The notes under the pieces were generated by a model. That model saw only the letters and a list, made by a program, of their open reading frames with translations. It searched no databases and was not told the origin of the DNA. 64,000 nucleotides of DNA from Oehlia diaphana (Eukaryota; Glomeromycota; Glomeromycetes; Glomerales; Glomeraceae), in assembly GCA_003833135.1 (NCBI GenBank), contig QZLH01000109.1, positions 24,943-88,942 on the forward strand. Reading direction: 5' to 3'. Position 1 is the stretch's first letter; the number at the start of each line of letters is the position of its first letter. A program made the position numbers and the translations under genes. This document shows, in pieces, positions 1-11,176 of the stretch.

Positions 1-265
1 GTTAACGTTAACTTAACGTTAACATAAGATTAGTTTTTGAGTGATTTTCATTTTAAGATGCTGATCCCCCATCTTTGGTATTGATTTGCTGATTATATAA
101 ATACATTTCGAATCAAGCTTTTCTATTTTAGTACGATCGGCAACCAACAAATCTTTTAGTGTTTTAATGATCTGCATGTGACATTTCCAGTGACTGATAA
201 TGTAGAGCATAAATATTAAACAAATTTAACTCATTTTGTTTTTATAGGGCAAATGTAATATAAAA
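1..265. other. No gene seen; short GTTAAC-rich start
   Basis: The first 24 bases are built from repeated GTTAAC/TTAAC words. The rest is AT-rich with only short chance open frames. Nothing supports a gene. Confidence 0.4.
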
Positions 266-512
266 TTAATGTCTAAAAAGGTACCATTTTGTTTAATTTT
301 GTTTTTTTTTTTTTTTTTGTAATAAGACATAAATCGTGCTTGTTTAGACGCCTTTTACACATGAACACAAATTTACTTATTTTTCTAACAAAATTTTTTA
401 ACCCTATAAAAATGAAATGTGTTAAATCCATTTTATATTTGTGTTCATGTCATCATATTACAAAAAAACAAAAATTAAACAAAATGGTACTTTTTTTAGA
501 CATTTATTACAC
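266..512. repeat. Foldback (inverted-repeat) element
   Basis: The arm at about 266-325 (containing AATGTCTAAAAA, GTACCATTTTGTTTAA and a poly-T run) is the reverse complement of the arm at about 456-510. The centre also pairs: a CATGAACACAAAT at 360 faces ATTTGTGTTCATG at 438. No coding content is seen. It is probably a small non-autonomous foldback element. No convincing target duplication was found. Confidence 0.6.
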
Positions 513-813
513 ACGAGCACAAATACTAAACAAATTTTAAAACTTTAAAGGCAGTTAAAGCTATATTATTGTTAATCTTTTTTCAAATCTAGTAGAAAAA
601 AGGGGTATAAAGCATGTAGGAGCATGTGGAAGTTCAGTCTTTCCCCTTCAAAGCTTTTTAGAAGGACAGAATACCCTATTTTTGTGAAGAAGTTTTGCCA
701 AAAAAAAAATTTTACCATTGTTGAGATAGGTTGTCCTGAAAAAATATATTTTTGAGGGGGGGATGTGTATTACTCAAATGGAATAATAATATAATGTTTA
801 CAGCAGGTCCATC

Positions 814-1194
814 TAGGGATGGCAACGGTCACGGTTATTAACCGGTCATGACCGGTTATGACCGTGACGGATATCGGTCGGTCAAAGGCTTCTGACCGAC
901 CATTTAACCAACCGGTTTGACTGACCGTTAACTGACAATTTAATCAATTTAATTCATTTAACACTTTTTTTACGAACTTAATCAATAAAAAAAGTTGTTA
1001 TGACATTTCTTTAGTGGATTTAATCAAAAAAAGCACTTTAACATTTTTTCTTAATTAAATTCATTAAAAAAAAATGGTTAAACGGTCAGTTAAATGGTCA
1101 GAAAAACAGTCAGCCAAAATGGTCGGTCGGTCAAAGGCCCTTAACCGGTTATAACCGACCGATAACCGACCATGACCGACCGTTGCCATCCCTA
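814..1194. mobile_element. hAT-like MITE with 8-bp target duplication
   Basis: The element is 381 bp, begins TAGGGATGGCAACGGTC and ends with the reverse complement GACCGTTGCCATCCCTA. It is flanked on both sides by the identical octamer GGTCCATC (806-813 and 1195-1202). An 8-bp duplication and a TAGGGATGGCAA-type terminus are typical of the hAT superfamily. Subterminal regions are packed with ACCGGT, GGTCGGTC and GACCG words, which may be transposase-binding sites. No transposase is encoded, so it is non-autonomous. Confidence 0.85.
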
Positions 1195-1663
1195 GGTCCA
1201 TCTATCAATTCTTCTATAATGCAAAGAAAATAAGGTACTTTTTTGTATGGAAAAAGCAGTCCACAGACGAAGGATCTTGGTAATGACCTTCATAAAATAA
1301 CGAATGATGTAACAAGGGTTTATTTCGTAGACATCTAAGGAAATCCAGCGGGTACTGCTTGTACATGTTCATCAACTGGAGAGATTATACAATCAGTGGA
1401 AATCAGTAGGTTAATTCATTTTCACCCCGGGTTGATCAATCCATATTTTTAATTTAGTATGAACATTTAATTATTAAATAGGAACGGAGCATTGAATGTT
1501 TAAAAAAGGAAGAAATACGAAATCCAGAGGTCTGGTATTTTTCTTATAAAAAGAAAGCAATAACTCTGAAGCTAAATTATTAATAAACACATTTAATAAT
1601 TAATATTCAAAAGAAATAATTCAATCCAGTAGATATTTTTCAAACTATCTTCAGAAAGTAATC

Positions 1664-2122
1664 ATGAACTGAAATTTGATATTTGCATTCCTTTTATTGG
1701 CTGCACTTGTCATGGTCAATGCCGTTCCATATCAGCTTCTTAAAAGAGGAAAAGAAATATATATGTCATGTTCACCAATCTTCCATTTATGCAAACCTTA
1801 AAACTTTCCTCCCGTTTCTAATCAATCCGATGATTATACAGTTGAAGGAGCAATGTTGGATTATGAAATCACTCCTAATATAACTGAAATTACAGTTATG
1901 TATACTGATCAGAATTATAATCTCATAGGTGATATTTATATTAAGGTTTTGGGTTTTTATTATGCGAAAGCAGCTCCATTTTCAATTGATGTATCAGATG
2001 TTCCGACACCACAACTTCCTAGTGCATACGCGATTAAAGTAATAATTGCAGATGAAATAATCAATGATCAAAATATAGCAGCAGGTATCCATGCCTGTAC
2101 ATATGCTAATTTTGGTTTCTGA
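1664..2122 (+). pseudogene. ML-domain (MD-2/Npc2-like) secreted protein, pseudogene
   Basis: The frame from the ATG at 1664 reads MN*NLIFAFLLL and then a signal-peptide core ending near NAVPYQLLKRG, so the third codon is TGA. This looks like a secretory leader killed by a nonsense change. The frame runs to a stop at about 1800. A second frame (from about 1820 to 2122) then carries the body of the domain, including GDIYIKVLG, DVPTPQLPSAYAIKV and a terminal HACTYANFGF. I recognise this layout (short leader, then a roughly 120-residue beta-rich body with P-T-P-x-L-P-x-A-Y-A-I) as the ML lipid-recognition family that is multi-copy in Rhizophagus. In related proteins the domain binds lipids outside the cell or in endosomes. 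At least two lesions are present, a nonsense at codon 3 and a frameshift between the leader and the body, so no normal product is expected. Confidence 0.75.
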
Positions 2123-2461
2123 TTTTACTGGTACTATAGAGTAATGAGGTTTCCCTACAAAAAAAATCTATGCATTTTTGTGCTGATAATACATTTTATT
2201 TTGTATGTTTTTCATAGTGTTTTTCATAGTGCAGTTAGTTATATTATAATTTGGATGCATAGTTATGAAATTACGCTGGACATTATTTCCGTATTGAAAA
2301 TCAAAAATAGCAAGCATTAACATTCATTGAATAATATATTTTTCTCATTTGCATTATGTAAGCGATCAATTCGCAATTTTATTTTTTGTAATAGTTCGTA
2401 AATAATAACAAATCTCATTAAAAGTCACGTGTAATGATGCGCCATTTTCACTACGTCCTCA

Positions 2462-2735
2462 CAACCGCTTACATACGCTAGTTTGCACCAATAAAATTTC
2501 GCAAAAATACGAAAACATGTCTATCACATTTTTAAGTTGAATCTTATCTATATCTTCAACATTCCAACCGGCAATTGAACTAACTTCATTATTATAAGTA
2601 ATAAGATAGATTTCTTTTGTGATATTTCTATCATAGTAATAGGTTTACCATTATGTGGTTCATCACCGATATCATCGAAGGTAAATATTTTATCAACTTC
2701 ATTTTTATCAACATCAGATAAATAATTTTAAGCAT
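2462..2735 (-). pseudogene. Unrecognised protein fragment, frameshifted
   Basis: On the minus strand two adjacent frames look protein-like. Upstream (about 2735-2630) reads DVDKNEVDKIFTFDDIGDEP. A frame change follows, and the second (about 2640-2462) contains KEIYLITYNNEVSSIAGWNV and DKIQLKNVIDMFSYF before a stop. Neither has a clear start. The family is not recognised. The single-base frame change makes it most likely a broken gene rather than an active one. Confidence 0.35.
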
Positions 2736-2793
2736 ATTTACACTATAAAATGTTATTGCAAATATTTACATATATAACCATATTTATTTATAT

Positions 2794-4342
2794 ATGGGAA
2801 TACCATTCTGCCGTCAAGCCACGAATGCCTTTTCTGTTAAAATTACTAGGGACGATAATATTAGTGACCTCAAGGAGATTATAAAGGCGAAAAAAAAAAA
2901 AAATGAATTTGCTGGTGTAGACGCAGACAAGCTCAAGCTATGGAAGGTGAAAATCCCTGACGATGGTTGGAAAGTAAGTCCTTTTGCATTATATAATTTG
3001 TTTAAACTGCGCCACAGTTTGCTTTATGAATTGTTTTTTACCGATCATTTACGTGCCATAAAGTCTAGCCATGCACATAATGCCAACCATGCTAATGTAG
3101 GCCCAAATTGCAATAATTACTTTCGGACTTTACTGTATTTATATAAAGTACATTTACTGAATCACGTGTTGAACTTTGACATTAAATTGAAGGGTTACAC
3201 CACGATTTCCTAACAACCTTTTTCCCGACATACCCTTTGCCCGACAAGACATATTCCCGAATGATACATTTTACCGACATGTTATTTTCCCGACATGACA
3301 TTATCCCGACAGACAGGTTCCCGACCAATCCTGACATGACATTTATATACATTAATTAATAATAAAAAGCGATTCCCAATTATTTAAAATAAAACATATG
3401 GAGAAAATTTTTTTGTTTGTTTATTTGTTTATTCATAATTTATTTTAATAAAAATTCTCAATTTCATGTACATTGTATATTTAATTTTCATAGTGCAAAT
3501 TTTTAATAAAATAACTTGCAGCAACCCGTTGCGTCCCTGCAAAAATTTATTTTAGTTACATTTATTCATTACCGGTTATTTTTTAATAATTTTTTTTTAA
3601 AAAAGATTTGCCAAAAGGCAATTGTTTTATTAAATATTTCCATGTCTTACTAAAGTACAACGGTTATTAATTCTGGAAATATGAGTCATTTACAGAAATA
3701 AGATGGAATATAAAAAATGACTTTTAAGAGGGTCAACATATCATCTTGACGTGAAAAGGATCTCTGTGTCAAGATTTGTTGTTTTTTTTTCAAATTGTTT
3801 TCTTACAAATTTAATCCTTTTTGAAATTTTTGGTTGTGATAACATGTAAGAGAATTAATTACATTTATATTTATAAACATGATACATTATTAATAAATTA
3901 CTTTTGTATTAAAATCAATTTGGGAAAATATCTGTCAGGATATATGTTGTCGGGATAATGTCATGTCGGGAAAACTAACATGTCGGTATAATGTTCATTA
4001 GGAATGTGTCATGTCGGTAAAATGTTCATTCGGGAATATGTCTTGTCGGGCAATCATTGTCGGGCAAAGGGAGTTGTCCGACATCGAAATTGAAGATCTT
4101 TAACCAAATATGTAAAAATGGTCGAATGTTTTATAGGTACTCTAAAATCAGCTATATAACCATGCTCATTTCATTATTAGATATCCATCATCGGAAAAAA
4201 CAAATGGTTCGTCTGTGAAACAGATCCGGATTTTCCAGATGAAATTTCTATAAATGAATATTTGAAAGAAAATGGAAATAAGGGATCAAATACGTTGGAT
4301 TTTGAGGAACATTTAATGATCATTGACGGATCGATATCTTGA
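2794..4342 (+). CDS. Crinkler (CRN) N-terminal header protein, two exons
   Basis: Exon 1 (2794-2973, 60 residues) starts at an ATG and contains NAFSVKI, a lysine-rich stretch, NEFAGVDADKLKLWKVKIPD and DDGWK. This is the ubiquitin-like Crinkler header, with the LWKVKIP block typical of Rhizophagus Crinklers. It ends at a GTAAGT donor. Exon 2 (4181-4342) follows an ATTATTAG acceptor and continues in phase 0 for 53 codons (with KWFVCETDPDFPDE) to a stop, giving 113 residues. Known Crinklers pair this header with a variable, often nuclease- or kinase-like C-terminal domain. None is present here, so this is a header-only protein or a truncated one. The intron is 1207 bp because a mobile element (3193-4086) sits in it. 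Without it the intron would be about 300 bp. The exon 2 assignment rests on phase and splice sites only and needs a transcript. Confidence 0.6.
3193..4086. mobile_element. MULE-like element with iterated CCCGACA termini, copy 1
   Basis: This 894-bp element lies in the Crinkler intron. Its left end (3193-3340) repeats words such as CCCGACAT, GCCCGACA and TTACCGACATG. Its right end (3943-4086) carries the same words in reverse complement (TGTCGGG, CATGTCGGTAAAATG). The flanks are the identical nonamer AAATTGAAG (3184-3192 and 4087-4095). The middle is AT-rich with no transposase. A second copy is at 54359-55041. A 9-bp duplication is typical of Mutator-like elements, but the outermost terminal match is weak, so the superfamily is tentative. 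Confidence 0.8.
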
Positions 4343-6317
4343 TTCTACAAATTAGCGATCATGCAAAGTCATACTACATCATTAATTTAATTATTGATAT
4401 AATTGTTTTAGTTAATTTATTTCATTTTATCTTTCGTTCTTATAAATTTTTTACTTTTTAATTTTATTTCTTTCTATTTTATTTTTTTTTCCCAGTTTTT
4501 TTTTTTTTATTCTTACATTGAAATTATTATACAAAATTTGGATATATATAATCCCTCTGTAAATTCTAGAAATTTGAAAGAAATTTATATTATCGGCCAA
4601 GAATAGAGATATTTTGTTTTATATGAAATAATTTATCAATAAGTTATCACGCAGCCCTCGAAACAATAATAATAATAATAATTCACGTTAATTATTGATT
4701 ATTGCTATAATATTGTTTTATTCATTTCGCTGAAAGAGTATATTCTTTATTTTATATTATTTACCGTATATAAAGTAAAAAGAAAGGCATAACCGATTCA
4801 ACCATTCATATATCCATACGACCAAGCATCGTCATAATCCATTTTAAGACAGATTTTAGTTTAACAAATTCAATTTTTTGTTCAATCTCTAATATTTAAT
4901 TTTTATTTAAAATTGAAATAATCAACTTAATAATTTCAAAATAATAATTATTTATCTTTACATTATTTCTTTGTACGTTCATAATAGAGAAAACTTAACA
5001 AGCACAAATTAGTTACAGTATGACGCCTAAAAGTTCCTCTGAAAATGGATAAATTAGGTGATTTTAGAGTCAATGAACTTTACTATGAAAATCTATCAAA
5101 AAAGAAATTTTACAAGAATAATTTTAAAGGGTAATAAAATTTTTTCGTTATATAACTTCTAACAGGTAACTACTCGATTTGTAAAATAATAATAAAGAAA
5201 TTTATTATGATAATAATTTATTATTTTAATAATATTAGGCCTTTACAATAGAATGATTATTATGAGATATTCCGATTGAATGATATTTTATTGTTATCGT
5301 TATAGGGATCAACCCGCACCTTTACGTGCATGATTTGTTAAATCACTGCCACTGACAGAAAAGAATATTTTATTTATTAAAGGTAAAATGTATTTTTTCC
5401 AAGTTCAAAAGACGAAATAAAAATAAAATTCAAGAAAGAAAAGAACTTCTAAGTTATGTTATTCAAAATACTTCCAAAGTCTATTTAAACGAAAATCAAA
5501 AGTTTTAGAACGACCTATAAAGTTCCGGTCTAAAATTTTAAATAAATAAAAATTTAATCACCAATTAAAATGAAATTTCCACAGTCTACATCGTCAAAAT
5601 GGATCGTTCCCCCAATGATTTACATACTATTTTGTAATTTCCTAAATTGTCCCCGACGCAGAAATCGCCACCTGATAAAATAAATCACCCAACAAAATTG
5701 ATCTTGATAGTTTAACGTCCTCCCAGACGAACGTCATACAAATCAACAATCGCTAGTAAAAGGTCATTTCGGACCGTAGTTAAAGCACTTAAATATAAAA
5801 CTACGACTCAAAATTGATAATATCACTAGATAAAGTTGTCATTTACATCATTCAGCCCAATAGTTCATGCAGATTTTCATAGACCGATGTTTTTATTAGG
5901 CATAGCAATAACACATGATTTATATAATAAAATGGTGTAGGGCTATATCGGACTTCTGATATTTATTATAAGAATGTCATTACAATTTTATACTTATATC
6001 GTAACGATAAGTTATTTATTTATTGTGATGATGTTGTAATAAAATTGTTTTGACATCGCTTTGATATTGTCATTAATAAAAGTTTAGAATGATGAGCAAT
6101 GTCAAACATAAATAGTTTCACGGGCGCAATTTCAATGTGCAACCATGTGGTAAAGAACTTTTAGATAAAAAACTACTATTGCAAAGGTCCGATAAATTTA
6201 CCGCATTATGTAATTTAAATATTAAAGGCTAACGCCCTATGAAAAAAGAATTATTATATTTTAGGCTGTCAAAATAGCAGTTGCAATTTAGTTTGTTGAA
6301 CTGGTATTATTGCTTAC
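4343..6317. other. AT-rich intergenic stretch, no gene seen
   Basis: No frame with a recognisable protein is present on either strand. An (AAT)n microsatellite lies at about 4664-4682. Poly-T rich sequence at 4480-4512 may be the 3' side of the Crinkler gene. The rest is unremarkable. Confidence 0.5.
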
Positions 6318-7310
6318 GTGATTCCCAAGATATTAATTTATTTCTACAAGTTTCATATTTTCTGCAAGTTTTGTTTTAAAAGATTTGTAGCTATTGCAAA
6401 GAAAATAAGTCAACTTTTTATTTTAAAAAAAAAATTTCTTCTGGCCATTTGGTAATGTCACATAAATGAACCAAGGACAAAGTCGATCACAAACAAAAAA
6501 CCCAAAACCGTGCAGGTGACATATTTTCAGATGATACGAGAACGAGGCGGTCACGTGAACAGTGACAGTTAGGAAAACTCCCCCAGCGTAACCATCAAAA
6601 AAAAGCTCGGGCACGTGATTCATGCGATATGACTGTGGCTAAGTGTGGCTATGGAAATTGCACTACGCAGTTATTGACCATTTGACCTTAAGAATCCAAA
6701 GGTAAAAGCTTCAGCCTAAACTAACCTTCCTTACCTAACCCTAAGATACTCCAACGTCCACGTTATCTTCAAAAATAAGTATTTCAGCCTAAACTAACTT
6801 TCCTTACCTTAAGATCTCCACTCCAAAGATGATTGCTTGAGAATATCATGAAATTTTATAGATGTTAATTAGAAAGAGTAAAAACAAATTCTTTTAAATT
6901 AATAAAATTAGAGTAATTATTTTATTAAAATAGAATGTAATATTAATTAAACAATAAAATTTATTCAATTCCAATTTATTAAAATATATTAATTTAAAAT
7001 AAATTATTGTAAACAATGAGTGCTATCAGTATTCCCCTTCCATTTTTAATGGAATGGTTCACTTATTTTGATAATGTTCAACGTCTTCACCTAATTTATT
7101 AATAGGACTATATGATTTCCTTACTACTTTATGATACAGACTAGCTTTTGCAGGGAAGGTAGCATATTGGCGATTTCCAAGATATTAGATTTATTTCTAC
7201 AGGTTCATATTTTCTGCAAGTTTTGTTTAAAAGATTTATAGCTATTGTAATGAAAATAAGCCAACCTTTTATTTTAAAAATAAATTTGTATTCTTGATAT
7301 TTGGTAATGT
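6318..7310. repeat. Pair of about 140-bp direct repeats
   Basis: The segment 6318-6465 (CAAGATATTAATTTATTTC, then CATATTTTCTGCAAGTTTTG, TTTGGTAATGT) recurs at 7169-7310 in the same orientation with scattered differences, about 850 bp apart. Between them, AAGCTCGGGCACGTGATT near 6602 is mirrored by AATCACATGCCCGAGCTT near 7418, just outside the second copy. The paired direct and inverted matches suggest an old composite or LTR-like insertion. No coding domain lies between. Confidence 0.5.
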
Positions 7311-7559
7311 AGACGCGAAAAGAAAGCTTAAATAATAGCTTAAATAATACGCGATAAATATTTAAATAGATCAGTTGCCACAAACTGCGCCGTATGTAAC
7401 AAAATCACATGCTCAAAAATCACATGCCCGAGCTTTTTTTGATTGTGTTACTGGGGAAGATCGAGACTTTCAGAGATGCTAGATCTAAATTTATATATCG
7501 CATTACAATACTATAACGTGAATGATTTCACAGTTGTCACATGGTGAAAATTATAAAAT

Positions 7560-7747
7560 AGTGTGTCATTATAATATAAAATTTGTTACAATGTGAGTCA
7601 TCTTGTATACACTTTACTTCGTTAAACGGTATACGATATAGTAAGATTTTTTTTTTTTTTATGTCAAAATCCGTACCACAGTGAAAATCCGGCCGTTGTA
7701 CTAAATAATTCGTCATATCGAAATTCATTATTACGCGAGCCGACTGT
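7560..7747. mobile_element. Possible solo pogo/Tigger-like terminus
   Basis: Read on the minus strand from 7747, the sequence starts CAGTCGGCTCGCG next to a TA and continues with TTTCGATATGACGAA and TACAACGGCCGGATTTT. This is the style of pogo-type inverted ends. A matching opposite end was not found, so this is a fragment at best. Confidence 0.3.
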
Positions 7748-8026
7748 ATTTTTCGATTCAAAAAATTTTTCTTAGTTGCAAGTAAATTTTAGTTGCATAT
7801 AAATAAAATATTTATTACAAAACATAAATCAGACATGTTTCTACTAATATGGCTGTTCTTATAAACTGAATATATTGTATTATATAGATTAAGGAAATAA
7901 GTGAAATTATCAATGTTACTTATAAGTCTTGCGGCAAATAATAAAAAAAAAAAATAATCAATTGCCGGTAGGGTCACAATTATGGTCAGATTACATGGAA
8001 ATATATTAGTATATATCGGTAACGAC

Positions 8027-8438
8027 TAGTGCTCTGCACGAGCCGTGCCAACTCGATCGAGCCAGCTTGCGAGTCAGGTATATTGAGCCGAGTCGAGCCG
8101 CGGCTCGCAATCAATTGAGCTCAGCTCCGTCGCTCGTTTGAGCCAAGCTTCAATGCAGCTCGTTAGAGCTGGCTCACGAGCTACTATGAGCCAGCTCGAA
8201 AGTTCTGAAACTAAGCAAAAATGATACTTGCGCATGTGATTATCAGCTGACCATTTCGCAAATTCTCTAAAAAATCATCCGGCTCGAGCAGGCTCGAGCA
8301 AAGCTACTTTAAGGCTCGACTCAGCTCGGCTTGGAGTTGGCTTGATACGAGCCAAGCTCGGCCATTATAATCGAGCTAAGTTGGCTTGAATTTTGACTCG
8401 GCTCAGCTCGAGCCGGCTCATGCGGAGCTTTGCAGTCA
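8027..8438. mobile_element. GAGCC-rich non-autonomous element (hAT-like ends)
   Basis: About 410 bp begin near AGTGCTCTGCACGAGCC and end near GGCTCATGCGGAGCTTTGCA, an imperfect inverted pair. The subterminal 200 bp on each side are dense in CGAGCC/GGCTCG words, a sharp GC island in AT-rich DNA. The end sequence resembles hAT MITEs. A clean target duplication could not be defined. Confidence 0.6.
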
Positions 8439-8894
8439 TGATTGTGCATGATAAAAATATAAGAACATTTAAACTCTCAATACCTATGGTTAATCTTGGT
8501 AATTTTGGGCAATTAAGTCGCCCTTAAAAGTATTTGTTGCTGTAATTAAAACTCAACAATAGCACGTATTACTAACTGGTCCAAATGATAAATGATGTAG
8601 CTCAAGCTGTGAATTAATTTATATGATGAATTTTAAAATGTAATTTAGCAATCAGAGTAAGCATTATTTATTGGAAGGGATTTTGTGAAGGAATCTTTAA
8701 TAAAAAATAAATTAGTATAATTTTTAGGCGTAACTATGCGAGTGTAAATTTACGTAAATATGTGTAAATATACGTAACCTTGTGTAAGTTTTTGTAAATT
8801 TCTTATGAAAATTCACGTGAACTTATGTATTACATAAGTGTCAATGATTGGCTTGACGCACATCTGAAGTTTACGTGGTCATGTTCTTTTTTTT

Positions 8895-9147
8895 TCGTTT
8901 TAGGAACATTGTTAAGTGAACGTTCCCTTTTCTTTATTTTATTAGAAACAGCCTTTTAAACTTTAATGGGCGAAATGGAGGTCGTTAAAAAACAAAGAAA
9001 AAAACATTAGAAATGTTACTAAAACAATAATAAAATGTAAAAAAATAAAGAAAATACCTCCATTTCACCAAATATCAAAGTTTAAGAGGCTGTTCCTAAA
9101 AAAAAAGGACACATTAGTAATGTTGGTAACGTTCCTAAACAAAATAA
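8895..9147. repeat. Foldback element with arms of roughly 100 bp
   Basis: The left half (CGTTTTAGGAACATT, then AACAGCCTTTTAAACTTTAA and GAAATGGAGGT) is mirrored by the right half (ACCTCCATTTC, CAAAGTTTAAGAGGCTGTTC, CGTTCCTAAAC). It carries the vocabulary CATTAGTAATGTT that recurs in the tandem array at 18849-19292, so the two may be related. No coding content. Confidence 0.6.
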
Positions 9148-10830
9148 AGTACTATAGAAAATAAAAATAAATAACTTTAAAATGGAATTAGTAATTAGTT
9201 TATACTGTAATATCTGGTGATCAAAACAATAATTTATTTTATTAGGGCTTTAGGGGCTTGATGGGCTTGTATTCCAATTTGGAAATATGTTTTTCCATGT
9301 GAACACGTTCAATGTTTAAAACATTCGAAATGATCGAAAATTTTCAATATATATATTAACTCTTGAGGATGATCTAATGACAGTTTTTTCAAGCGATTGT
9401 AGTAGAAGAATAATGGTTATACTTAATCAAATGAGTCTTATGAAAATTTTATTATAAAAAACGAACGCTCCTTATTATTTAAAAACTTTAGTGATCGTCT
9501 ATCGATGTGTCATAATAGATTGCCGACTGATTTATCAATCATTGATTTTGATGTGGAGTAGTTGTGGAATATTTCCTTTATACTTCCATAATATTTGTTA
9601 TATAATCAGTAATCATTTATTGAAATTTTTCACACAAAATAAGCCTTTTTTACGGCTTTTTTACGGATAAGGGAAATAAACTGGTGTAATACTCGTTTGT
9701 ACAGCGTTTGTACCCGATCCAAGTATTACAGTAATTAATGACTTGGTAATTAAAAAAAATTGTTATTGTCTCTAATTTTGGCAATTACATATATTTACAG
9801 TACGAAAGTTCATGTTCAAATATTTTTAATTATTGAAAGAAACGTTCAAATTGTTTGTAAAAATATTTGAAGGAGTAATATCATACACTATTTCGAAAGT
9901 TATAATGTAAGTACTCTTAAAATTTGTTATATATATTTTCGGTACAAAAAAAAAAGAGAATTATAAGGACAGAATATGATTTTCTCATCTTGTTCTACAT
10001 TTGTGGCAAATAGATTGATAAAAATCTGACTATGGATACAATTCGGGACACTGACCTTTTTACTCATGGGTACGTATTAAAATGTAACATCCGATCAATA
10101 AACCCTTTTTTTTGTGTCATTATCAGATGCTTGACGAATCCTATCTATTTCAAAAGTACTGTACAACCAACCATACTATGAAAAAAAATTGTATCTAACG
10201 TATAATTGATTTTACAAATTTTTATGTTATGAAATCTTTACAGAAGATGCGGTAATTGTTTTTTTTAATCGTTCCGATACCGGGAAATTTTGCCACATTT
10301 AACAAGAAAAAAAGCTAAAGTTACAAAATTGCAATGTTTCTTGCGTGATTAATAATTTTAATAAAAATATTATAATCAGTTTTCATTTTTAAAAAGAAAA
10401 TAAAAAAGAAAGTATAAATAAGTAAACCCAAAAGTGTATAAACATAAATAAAAAAAAACGGTGGCTTAGTTGTGCCACTGATGTGGCTTCCTGATGGGCT
10501 TGTAGGGTTACCATCAATTCAAAAAAATCACAATCATAGCCGATCAGCGGCTGCTCATAGCCACGTTATTCTTATTATTATGAACTATCTACTGTATATA
10601 TATTACACAATCAAATAAAATTGCACATCACAAAGTTACATCAAAGCCAATGGGCTGAAAAAAAAATTTAATTTTTGGATTGTAATTTAGTTTAACGAAA
10701 AAAAATTCATAATTAATGTAGTCATTTTTTTAATAAAAAAATATTTTCATTTGATATTTAATAAAAAGATCCAAATTTTTTTTTATTTCGGTTTTTTTTT
10801 CGATAATTTCTATAATAAATAAAGGATGTT
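9148..10830. other. AT-rich intergenic region, no gene seen
   Basis: No protein-like frame is visible. There is a small inverted pair (GTAATACTCG / CCAAGTATTAC) at 9690-9732 and several homopolymer runs. This lies upstream of the RdRP gene. Confidence 0.45.
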
Positions 10831-10963
10831 AATCGATTTTTATTTGTTATTTCAGCCACATCATCTGCGTAACATCCGTTTTAAAGGAGGTTGCAATTTA
10901 ACATGGGGAAAAAATCGATTTTATTTGTTATTTCAGCCACATCATCTGCGTAACATCCGTTTT
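10831..10963. repeat. Tandem duplication in the RdRP 5' flank
   Basis: A segment of about 51 bp (starting ATCGATTTT, containing TTTCAGCCACATCATCTGCG and TAACATCCGTTTT) occurs at 10831-10882 and again at 10913-10963, an 82-bp period. It ends about 210 bp before the RdRP start codon, where promoter or 5' leader sequence is expected. Function is unknown. Confidence 0.7.
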
Positions 10964-11176
10964 TATTTCGTGTTTTTATGATCGTTTACCTGTTTATGGG
11001 ATCATTATTATAAAATTATTTATTAATTATTGCCTGTTCAAATATAAAAGAAACCTGAGATCAGGATATTAAAGAATATCAACGAATTTATTTGTTCATT
11101 TTACTATATTGAATTTCTTATATTAATAAACAATAAAATTTTGAACAAAATTTCTATCAAAAATTAATTTAAAATA

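Noticed and set aside
6423..6623. 66-codon minus-strand frame
   Set aside because: It overlaps one copy of a direct repeat, is not preserved in the second copy and shows no family features.
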